From positions 32,335,060 to 32,399,059 of the forward strand of contig OY821742.1 in NCBI GenBank assembly GCA_963682055.1: a DNA stretch of 64,000 bases. The letters are read 5' to 3'. Of the stretch, positions 54,885-64,000 are shown in pieces. The position numbers and the translations under genes are program-made. Positions within the stretch are counted from its first letter, which is position 1; each line of letters opens with the position of its first letter. This DNA comes from Primula veris (lineage: Eukaryota; Streptophyta; Magnoliopsida; Ericales; Primulaceae). The notes below the pieces were generated by a model. It was given only the letters and a program-made list of their open reading frames with translations. It was not told the origin of the DNA and made no database searches.

Positions 54885-55365
54885 GTTCTGCGATATATAT
54901 ATCCATACGTCTGCTTAAGAATTGGACATAAATTGGGTACAATTTTTCAAAATTAAGTACCTATCGATGAATAAAGTTTGTTGGGGGTTGTTTTCCTTTA
55001 TGTTGTTTCTCAAATCAATTTATTTTTTCTCAATGAAATTAATAAAAAATTTAAAACTAGTTGGCCACTCATACGTCTTGCCGTTTAAACGTCCTTTTTC
55101 CTGTATTTTGTATTTGATGGATCTTTACAAACGCAGCAATGCTCATATTATGGTCCACTTGTTGGGAATATATTACGCCATTTTTTCAAACTGCTACCTT
55201 TTACAAATAAAAAACATATGTGGTACCGGGCTCCAATTTTTTCCATATTATGGTCCATTTGTTGGGAATATATTACACCATTTTTTTCTAAAGTACTACA
55301 AATATTCATAGCTATGGTATCATTAATGTTGTTCGTGTATTTCAGGAGGTCTATCTGGGACAAAA
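54885..55365 (+). promoter_or_regulatory. Putative promoter and 5' UTR of F-box A'
   Basis: GATATATATATCC at about 54892 is a possible TATA element, just after CACGTCCCACACGTTC, which contains two CACG cores. A polypyrimidine-like GTGTATTTCAG at 55335-55345 is a good splice acceptor 20 bases before the ATG, so a 5' UTR intron is possible. These are pattern matches only; no transcript evidence is available. Confidence 0.25.
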
Positions 55366-56460
55366 ATGCTCACTAAGGAGGTTGACAAAGTAAAAGATGA
55401 TAATACATGGTCTAGTCTACCAAATCTGTTGTTATGGACGATCAAGGCTAGATTAGATTATCCTAATAGCCTTCGATTTGCTTTGGTGTGTAAACATTGG
55501 CTTCATGCTTCCAGGTCAAGTCCCTTGAAGGATGAAAATGAGGTTGAAAATTCTCCACCATGGATCATGTATTTGAAAGAAAAACGAGTTGATAGTAGGA
55601 GGGAGTTTGTTAGTCTCTTAACTGAAGAACGCTACACGATCAAAAGCCTGGATTTCAGTGGTTCGGAGGTCTTATACTCAAAACAAGGGTGGTTATTACT
55701 TATCAAAGAGAGGTATAGTAAAGCTGGGTTGGCGACTGGTGATGTAGCTACAAATTGTAATTCACCTTACATGTTATTTAATCCTTTCAAAAATGTGAAG
55801 ATTGAGTTGCCCTTTCTAAATATAGTCCTCAAGCTGGGAGCATTCACTATCAAAGATGGAAATCCTGATTGCATCGCTCTTGCAACTTACAAGATTACGG
55901 CACACAGTCTTAATGCAGTTACCCTCTATATAACACATCTAGGTGGTAATAATGCGTGGCATCGCTATTCTTATACTCCATGCGATGAAAGAATTTGTGA
56001 GTTTGTACGTTGGGTTTTTATCATTAGGAAATCGGTATGCGTCATAACAACCAGAGGTGGCGTTTTTGTTTTCAACTATTCGAATCTCCAATGGACTGAA
56101 CTCTCGAGAAAATTAAGCAAAGGTTGGTACCTAATGGTAATGGGTATGCAATACATGGTAGAAAAACAAGGAGAGATCTTTTTTCTTAATTTCCTGGGAA
56201 GAAAGAGTGATACGGAGAAAGAACTTGCGAAGGCATACTTTTACAAGTTGAATCTTGGTGAGAAGGTGTATTGGGAGCCTATCGATGCTCATGTTATGTC
56301 ACAGGGATGCCTATGGTTTTTGACCGATGTACTAGGTAACCATAGTTTCGCCTGGAAAACAAGTGAGGTGCAAGCATTGGATAAGTTTGGAAAGTTTGTC
56401 AATAATACATGGGTGCAGTTTAGGAGTAGTGAAAATTTAAAGTTGGTTCACATGTGTTGA
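55366..56460 (+). CDS. F-box/DUF295 protein A', intact (364 aa)
   Basis: This is the only complete gene in the window. The N-terminal F-box spans about residues 15-49, with WSSLPNLLLW at its start and FALVCKHWLHAS at its end; this part would bind a SKP1-like protein. Residues about 90-340 form a DUF295 (KIB-type beta-propeller) domain, with SPYMLFNPFKNVKIELP, FVRWVFIIRKSVC, YFYKLNLGEKVYWEP and GCLWFLTD as typical blocks. The length fits the family. No signal peptide or membrane segment is evident. By family it should act as the substrate receptor of an SCF E3 ubiquitin ligase; its target is unknown. The ATG is the first in the conserved block GGGACAAAAATG and is shared by copies A and B. It has no introns in the coding region. 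Sisters A and B are broken. Confidence 0.9.
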   Translation: MLTKEVDKVKDDNTWSSLPNLLLWTIKARLDYPNSLRFALVCKHWLHASRSSPLKDENEVENSPPWIMYLKEKRVDSRREFVSLLTEERYTIKSLDFSGSEVLYSKQGWLLLIKERYSKAGLATGDVATNCNSPYMLFNPFKNVKIELPFLNIVLKLGAFTIKDGNPDCIALATYKITAHSLNAVTLYITHLGGNNAWHRYSYTPCDERICEFVRWVFIIRKSVCVITTRGGVFVFNYSNLQWTELSRKLSKGWYLMVMGMQYMVEKQGEIFFLNFLGRKSDTEKELAKAYFYKLNLGEKVYWEPIDAHVMSQGCLWFLTDVLGNHSFAWKTSEVQALDKFGKFVNNTWVQFRSSENLKLVHMC

Positions 56461-59018
56461 TCGACTTCTAATGTTAAGGAACTGGAAAATAAGCATGTAA
56501 ACTTATACTGGTGAGAGATGACAAGAGTGACATGCACGGGCAGAAATCTAAGAACTAATACATTTTGATGCAGGGGCAAATCAAGTCTTTATATCTTTTA
56601 TATACTTTTAAGTTTTAAGATACTTTCATATTCATAGTTTCCTGTTTAATTCGTCAAGCCTTATTATTTACTATTTATATTTAAGGGATACTTTTATAAC
56701 TTACTTTTTATCAACAATATTATTACCTATTTAAGTCCGGGTTGAAGACGTGTTTTGATAGAATTTTTTATTATTAAACCATAAGAAAAGAGAACTTTCT
56801 TTCTCTAGTTATTGTTGTTCCGGCGTCACATATACTTTTTATGAAATCTTAGTAAAAATACTAAAATTGTTTCAGCATATGTTATGATTTATAATAAGTT
56901 ACCTAGGTTTATTAGGTTGGAGAAGTAAACGTATGTACATACTTGAAAGGTTAAACAAGATGACATATACTCAAATGGCCAATAAAGTTACAGATTGGTC
57001 ATTTTGGCTGCCAAATTCATTCTAAATTGTCTTTATCCGGATTCAAAAAATGTTGCATAGAACTGGGAAATGTCTGAATTTGTGTGCCAGGTCATATCCT
57101 CATCTACGACTAGAGTTGATGAATAATTAGACGGTCTCTGTAGCTAGTATGCCACTGCACCCAGTGGTGTGGTATAAGTTTTCGTTAATCGATTACTGTA
57201 TTTGGATTATTATAGCTAGTTGTTACGGAAATAATTAGCTTTTTAGGTCGCCAGTCTACGGATGATGACCTTTTTTGACTAGTTCCTAAATTGTATCATT
57301 TTAACAAATCTGCGTTGTTTAAAATTTCTTTTTTTGTTTCATGGTCTGTGCTACACTATTTATTTGTTTCTTGTTCTGAATACTTTTAGTCAGTTAACCT
57401 CCGGTAACTTCTATATTAGTTAATCTTAACTCGTTTATGAAATTAAGAAAGTTAGAAAGATAAAAGCTCAACATTTGTTGACTAACGCTACTCAAAAAGT
57501 GTTTATTGACACGAACCCTACTAAAAAAATAAATGAGAGCAACCATCAGCAGCGAAGCCAGGATTGATGTATGTGATAAAATTTATATAAACTATTAATT
57601 TATGTGAAATTAAAAAATGTATGGTGTATAATCGTCGTTTTTCACGTATTTTAATTAAAATATATGGTCAAAAATTCAAAAAATCATAATGTTAAAATTA
57701 TCGGGGTTGACGTCGTCCCCCCTTGGGACCACTAATGTGAATAAGAAACATCCATAAGGCCCTATTCACATAAAGTTAACAAAACTAGAAATGTAAAAGC
57801 AAAACATAACAACTTGGTCCACGAGCAAAAAACAAAATAGTCTACTGAATAATAAACTAAGACTAATATTGGCGAATATATAGGTGTTAAGTTTATCCGG
57901 ATCGCGCCTCTCCTTAGTCCCGCTCGCTTCCCCCCTCCATCATTTTGATCTACACGTGAATTAATTTTACCAATTTTAGTGTTCTCATTTTTTTCTTCAA
58001 TATATATCATCTTTTCTATTTTTATTTTGCTCTCTTCATCCTTACCGTTTATATACTTTTCACCTTGAACCTTGACTTGCCGTTGTTGTCTGTTTTCTAT
58101 TTACATTACCATATACCCTTTCAACCGAAGATTTGGTGTATTTTTTTTCTCTTTATTTTTGTGAGTTTAGGAAAATTTATTCTTATTGCATGCGTAATTT
58201 GGTCAGTTACTCATTATTATATGTTGCTTGAATTTTTCGTTTTGGTTTTACTTTGCTTTAATTTTTATGATGGCCTTACTTTTAACAATACAAACAATAA
58301 CTAGGAAGGTTGTCGTAATCAGTTGTTGCCGAAATCTCTCAGAATCATCATACCCTATTATCACTCTATAAACTAGGATTTTTTCCGAAATCAATTTTAA
58401 TATAGTTTCGAGCAACACTTGGCCTAAATAAATTTGCAGTTGAGGCATATACTTTTAATGGATTACTAAATGCTTTTGTTGTTGAAAAAACAATAGATGT
58501 ATTGTAAATACGTATATGCAATTTCGGAAAAGATAGCTAAACTGAGCATATAGTAGATTCAATTTCAGTGTCAAATTCTTAGATCGAGTTGAAAATTCAC
58601 ATCGGCCTATCATCGACAAACCATAATTTTCTCAAATATAACCTTACAAAGTCTTCTTTTTGAATACATCGAAAAATAATAAACTTCTAATATATATGGG
58701 ACACGAATGTTATAATTTTTTTTTAAATCAAAGGTATTAAATACTTTTTGATAACAACATTATCGAGCTTACCATGTGAGAATTTTTTAGTGATCGTTTA
58801 TTGTTCCGATAAAACTTTCACGTCTTCCTAGTTAAAATTAATTACTCAGTCATGCTATTAATATTCATTTAATGTGACATGGTGTAGGACTAATGGTCCT
58901 CATCAATGTAATCATAATTTTAAAATAAATATAGGTTAAAAATTATACTTTTTGAGATTTAGAGATTTCTTTTCTATATAAATTTGTGGATAAAACTCAC
59001 TATTTAATTAACAAATAA
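56461..59018. other. Downstream flank of F-box A', non-coding
   Basis: The first 1.03 kb (to about 57495) is absent from copy 1 because of the 1.14-kb deletion there. Blocks near 56500-56545 and 57213-57470 recur downstream of F-box B. The stretch 57730-58554 is the directly oriented partner of the inverted segment at 38593-39549. Hydrophobic frames at 58065-58304 and 57762-58010 match those in copy 1 but have no family features. No gene is supported. Confidence 0.6.
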
Positions 59019-59118
59019 TGATTATAACGACCTTATTACAAGTTGGAACAAAAGAAAACTTGAAATAAAAATCTTAGTGCTAAGAAAAAACAAATCTTCA
59101 GATCTAAACCTGATTCTT

Positions 59119-61391
59119 CTACGCACTTCTTTCCACGTCTCTTTTTCTAGCCACCACAGAATGAAAATAAAGAGGTTTTTTCTTAGCAATACACAACTTG
59201 TCTTCTAAATTATTACCTTGAGCAGCCATGACATGATTAGAATAATATAAGAAACTTTTATCATAATTTACCTCTGGTCCTGAATCCGTCTCATACTTTT
59301 TTATCACATTGTGCACCTCATTTATAGATCTCAAATTAGCAGCTGAAAAAATGATGATATCATCTTCATAGGCTAGATGAGTAATATGAGGACTCTCCAC
59401 TGGAACTTTGAAACCTTGACATTGCCATTATGCACAAGATTATTTAAATTTCTGGAAAGAACCTCTGAGCATATAACAAATAATCCAAAAGATAGAGGAT
59501 CTGCTTGCCTTAGACCTTGTGTAGATTTTAATAAACTAGAAGCTACATAATTAACCAAAACACTAAAGTAAATGTTAGAAATAAGCCTCCACACTATCAA
59601 TAAAAATCTTAGAAAACCCCAATTTCCTCAACACTTTAGAAAGAAAAAACCAAGAGATTTTATCATATCTAATTTAATAGCTGCATTTTTCCCTTTAGAT
59701 TTATAGCTCATGTTACTGATCATTTCTTGTGTTATCAATAATATACCTGCCTTTAATAAAACCAATTTGACTGTCAACACTAAAGTTGGGTAGAATTTTC
59801 GCTAAACTTGTTGAGAGAATTTTTGAAATTATTTTGTTACAAAAATTGCTTAAGCTGATAGGTCTGTAGTCAGCAAAAGATTTAGGAATTTTAATTTTAG
59901 AAACAAGGGGAATGAAGGTAGTTGTCATCACTTTTAGCAATTCTGAACCACCAAAAAACTGATATATATAGCTTGACAAATATCCTCTTCAATAATATGC
60001 CATATTGTAATAAAGAAAACCCCATTAAAGCCATCTTGACCTGGAGAACTTGATTTATCAAAACCCTAAACAGATTCTTTAATCTCCTCTACAGTCGGTC
60101 ACTAGTCCATTAGATCATTATCAACTTCCCCAATAACTTTTGCCACCACATTTATACTAGCAAACTCACCCAATACTTTAGGTCCTTGAGAGAAAATGGA
60201 GTGAAAACAAGCAGCAGTTTCTTTTTTAATATCTGTAGCCTCAGTTAATAACTCTCTATTAGAATTTTTGATACTGAAAATAGTCCCCCTTTTCCGTTTA
60301 CCTTTTACCACAGCATAAAAATACTTAGTATTAGATTCTCGTTCTAGAGCACACTTTACATTAATTTTTTATTTCCAGAATTCCTCCTCTATTTCTGCTT
60401 ATAATTTAAATCACTATAAGCCTTTTTTTTAAGAAAGCTCTTTTTTCAGGTGTGTGATCATCTTCAAAATCAGCTTCAAATTTCAGAACTTCATCCTCTC
60501 CAGCAATGATACTTTGGAAAATATCACCAAATGTAGACTTATTCCACTCTTGCAACACTTTTTTAATATGCTTAAGTTGCATAGTGAAATTATGGCATTC
60601 TCTCATAAAAATGCTTCCAATTATCCATTATTAATTTTTTAAAGTTCTTATGGTCAGCCCAAAATTTTTGAAAAATGAATCTTTTTGGATGAAAATCCCA
60701 TTCTAAACATAAGGAAATTAGCATAGGAGCATGATGAGAAGTTATTTTATTTAGATTCTTGAAAGAGATCTTTTTAAATAAATCACCAAAAGAATGATTA
60801 ATACATACTTTATCAATACTCTCTAAAATACTCTGATTTCCACTTCTTTTATTCCACCAGGTAAACCTTGAACCTTCAAATCCAATTTCAAACAAGTCAG
60901 GTACATCAATGCAACTTAGATACTCATTTGCTGCATTTATATCCAAAGGTAATCCTCCAATTTTGTCTCTTTATTCAGTAACAGTGTTGAAATCACCCCC
61001 TATTATCCAAGATTCTTGTGTATAAATATTTTTCAAATAAACCTATAAAGTCGTTCTTTCTTGTTTTGTACATTTAGCATAAATTACACTCAACTGTACT
61101 TTAGACTTGAGTAACATGCTAGAGACAGACATATTTACACATTGATACATTTCACTTAATATAGAAATATCAATATCTTTTGTACAAAAAATCCAAATTT
61201 TATTTAGAGAGTGGACCAATACCTTCTCAAAACCAAATTTTCTTCTAAAGGCTTCAACTTGATTAGATGAAACCATAGGTTCTAAAAAAACTAAAATAGG
61301 CAACTTATACTGCAAACAAAGTCATTTAACTATTCTGTTAGTAGTTTTACTTGATATACCTCTCAAGTTCTAAATGAGGACATTAATCATT
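59119..61391 (-). pseudogene. LINE2 ORF2 remnant, copy 2
   Basis: It has the same blocks as copy 1: LPILVFLEPMV (61315 onward), SRFTWWNKR (near 60870), FADYRPISLSNFCNK and GFIKGRYIIDNT (59979-59713), GLRQADPLSFGLFV (near 59500) and YEDDIIIFS (near 59365). Small differences include a 6-bp AAATTT-type insertion near 59446 (SRNLNNLV instead of SRNNLV) that keeps the frame. Confidence 0.83.
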
Positions 61392-61399
61392 TATAAACT

Positions 61400-62929
61400 T
61401 TCATTGAGATCCTTACAGAAGACCTTAGAGGCATTTGACTTTTACTTTTTTCCTGTAAATTATTTTTCTTCTTAGAATTCTTGTACTGAACCACTGACCA
61501 GTCTCCGTGTTCTTTTTTAATTTCTATTGGTTTTCTTGGAGATTAATTGAGCCTTTCTTGGATACTGAAAGTGGTGAAAACATGCTCAGCAAAATTCGGT
61601 AATATTTAGTTAATTCCCCCTCTATAATTTCTTCTATTATTGGCAAATTTTTGTTCACATCTGTTTGATTAGAAAGAGTATTATTTTCTTCTAACACATT
61701 CTCTTTATGTGCAGCATCATGACTTGTAGGGCTATATATAATGGGGATTTTAGATGAATTAAATTCATCATCTTCAAATAGAGGTATATCTTCAACATCA
61801 ACAATTTCATTTTCTATGATCTGATTTTCCCCATTGTTTTGACTTTTTATGTCAATACCCCCATTCTCTGTTTCTTCAATTCTAACTTCTTTTATAGGGT
61901 TTAATTTCTCTGTTTTCTTTGTTTGCAGGCTTATTGAAAGTTTTGTTAACCCAATCCCTTGTGCTTTCTACCTCTTTAGTTTTTTTTTTTTATTGAGGGA
62001 AAGTTGCTAATTTTTAATTTTTCTCTGTGTAAGTTGGCCTTTGGAGGATTTTTATTTTTATTGTTTGGCTTTTCTGGTTTTTTATCTTTTGTTATTTTTT
62101 CTGGTTCTTTCACTTCTGCAGCTCTTTCATCATCTTTCTTAGCGTTTTTCCTTTCATCGTTTTATTTAGAAATACACTTGTTTTCCTTGTGACCCAATTT
62201 AGAACAGTAAAAACAATAGTTAGGTAAATCCTTATAGTCAAAATATTGTCATAAACCCTCTTTCTCCCCATACCCTATACAAACACGAGTAACCGACTCT
62301 ATGGTTAGGTCCACCTCTACACAGATTCTATCTCTTTCAGATCTTAACAATTTATAGGTAGCTTCATCAACCCTTAAAAGTACACCAAACGCACTTGCTA
62401 TAGGAAAAATGGTAGACATATTATACAGATATATAGGTAATTTTGGTAGCGTAATCCATACCGGAACAGTAGCAGATTCATAATCTGGATCGAAATCATA
62501 AGTCCATTTAAAGGTTCTCATAGGAAGTTGCTCTATATACCAGATATTTCTTAACCAGATTCTCTACAAATCATCCTCATGAAAGAATCTTATCATAATA
62601 TACTTGTTTTCAAAGTGTCCGATAGTAAAATTAGCTTTTAATTCTAATTTTATAAGAAACTTTTTAATGTTCTCAATTCGGGGCTTTCCATGGGAGAATT
62701 TACCGACTATAGTATATTTGAAAGACTTAGATAATGTCTTTATATCTTTCATGGAAAATTAAATTAGAGGCTCTCTTTAATATGTACCCAATTCTTTAAG
62801 TTTGGTCTTTGGTGTTTCTGGAACAGTATTGACTATCGAAGCAAATGATTTTTTCCGAGGTGAATCGGGTTTAATTAGCTGGTCATCGATCGGTTTATCT
62901 CTCTCCGGTGAGGGGATTGGGACGTTCAT
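61400..62929 (-). pseudogene. LINE2 ORF1 remnant, copy 2
   Basis: It has the same DUF4283-like blocks (62752-62564 and 62521-62249) and CCHC zinc knuckle (about 62213-62172) as copy 1. The N-terminal MNVPIPSPERDKPIDD starts at 62929. One extra A near 62242 shifts the frame between the DUF4283 block and the zinc knuckle relative to copy 1. Confidence 0.78.
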
Positions 62930-63002
62930 CTTATCGGCGGCTAGGGTTATTCACCCTAGTCGTCTCTCTCTTTCTCTCCCTAGGCGGCTAGGTTTATAAT
63001 AT

Positions 63003-64000
63003 ATCCAAAATGTTGACGGTGAACATGCCTTTTGAACATGCCTTTTAGGTGAGCTTAGTTATGTTATCTTAAAATAATTTCTAAATTGCCAACATAGGAG
63101 AATTTAGTATCGTAGTCGAATCTAACAATAGAGAAAAAAGAATTAATTGCAATCATTATTTTTTATGGTTTCCACGTTTAGTTGAGTATTATTTTGATGG
63201 TATAAATATACACTATAAGAAAAAGTTAAAATAGGGACAATTTACTTTTTGAAAATTTTTGCTAAATTTACCGACATTTAATTTACCATCAGTTGACCAA
63301 CAAACGCTATGATGGTAAGGTGACATTTTTTTGTAGTGATATATGTTATATCGGCTTATCTTTTTAGATTTAATGCTAGTTTCGCATCAAAGTAATACCT
63401 GATTTGATAGTCTATGATATAGATAGATATTTAAAAACATTTTTGATAAATATATGGAATATATATCGGTAGTTGTCCGCTCGTACCCAAATAATAATAT
63501 TCTAGAGTTTTGCACCTAAAACCCCCCTATGGGGCTAATAGTTTTCATTTCATGGGAAACTTTTTTCGCTCAGCACTACCACTCTCTAGAGGTGTTTTTG
63601 TGATAAGTTCTATCGGAGCTGGACGATCCTATTTGGTCAAATACCCAGTGACCAACTCCTATGTTCATTTCATTATACCATATGACACTCAATTAGCTCA
63701 TCATGCTTGCTAAAGTATTTTTGAACAAGTTTTTTGTTTTGGATTATATCCTAAAATTTATTTCATAGTTTTTGCCTTTGAACTCCAAGTCTCACATGAA
63801 TATGAACTAAAACTGAAACGATTCAACTTATTTCTTACATTTTTATTCATCATAAAAAATTAGACATGCAATGATTTTTTTTAATTGAAACCAGATCATC
63901 GGAGCGGTCAAGTATTTTCTATAGATTCTATTATATGTCATTAGGTTAGTTTTGTTTATCTTCTCTTTTGTATGTTTTGCAGTTAGGAGATACTATAGTT
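63003..64000. other. Upstream region of F-box B', cut by the window edge
   Basis: It is near-identical to 14065-15062. It includes the 128-bp CACTA-type MITE. The F-box B' gene itself would start about 1 kb past the right edge, by comparison with 16069. Confidence 0.75.
63211..63338. mobile_element. CACTA-type MITE, copy 2, 128 bp
   Basis: It has the same ends (CACTATAAGAAAAAGTTA and TTTTTTTGTAGTG) and the same ATA duplication (63208-63210, 63339-63341) as the one at 14273. Confidence 0.82.

Larger units (their letters stand above)
59019..63002 (-). mobile_element. LINE2 non-LTR retrotransposon, copy 2
   Basis: This is the same insertion as 10090-14064, about 99% identical by eye. It has the same missing 3' end and mostly the same inactivating changes, so it was already dead before the segmental duplication. 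Confidence 0.85.
50202..64000. repeat. Segmental duplication, copy 2
   Basis: This is the direct partner of 1-15062. It lacks the 2017-bp solo LTR and keeps the complete F-box gene with 1.14 kb of downstream sequence that copy 1 has lost. It also has its own 301-bp LINE1 deletion and a 50-bp loss at 52143. It runs off the right edge. Confidence 0.95.

Noticed and set aside
1..64000. tRNA or rRNA genes
   Set aside because: I saw no cloverleaf-like sequences with A and B boxes and no conserved rRNA segments, though a visual scan is weak; a tRNAscan-SE run would settle it.

Overview
This window is nuclear DNA from a flowering plant, most likely a eudicot. It is AT-rich and holds almost no intact genes. 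It is packed with plant transposable elements (plant-type LINEs with endonuclease, reverse transcriptase and RNase H; a CACTA/En-Spm element with TNP2, DUF4218, DUF4216 and Transposase_24 parts; solo LTRs; MITEs; Helitron-like pieces) and with copies of one F-box/DUF295 gene. Nothing looks bacterial or organellar. I cannot name the species.

Layout. Positions 1-15062 and 50202-64000 are two near-identical direct copies about 50 kb apart. Each carries, in order: a degenerate minus-strand LINE (LINE1); an F-box/DUF295 unit (A or A'); a second minus-strand LINE (LINE2); and the upstream region of another, older F-box unit (B or B'). Only F-box A', at 55366-56460, is open from start to stop (364 aa). 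Copy A carries a 2017-bp solo LTR, a 1-bp frameshift and a 1.14-kb deletion of its 3' end. Copy B (16069-18520) carries another solo LTR and several stop codons. The body of B' lies beyond the right edge.

Between the duplicated blocks, 18721-33814 is one degenerate minus-strand CACTA element of about 15 kb. Two solo LTRs of the same family as the one in F-box A are inserted in it, each with a perfect 5-bp target duplication. Two internal tandem duplications have also lengthened it; one begins exactly at the transposon terminus. From 33815 to 43260 lies non-coding DNA with several small elements: a CACTA-type MITE, two hAT-like or foldback elements, a Mutator-like long-TIR element, a Helitron-like element, a minisatellite, and a segment inverted relative to units A and A'. 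At 43260-45803 a 5'-truncated LINE is joined directly to a nearly full-length, intronless RPL13a (60S ribosomal protein L13a) pseudogene. The interval 45955-52165 is a nest of two related foldback MITEs with a Helitron-like element between them and LINE1 inside the second.

The one plausible functional product is an F-box protein, probably a substrate receptor of an SCF ubiquitin ligase. The rest is decayed transposon sequence. The window is most useful as a record of events: LINE insertions, then the roughly 50-kb duplication, then LTR insertion and deletion in one copy. I found no new biological system. The most unusual structures are the RPL13a-LINE chimera, the CACTA terminal duplication that starts exactly at the TIR, and the unequal decay of the duplicated F-box genes.
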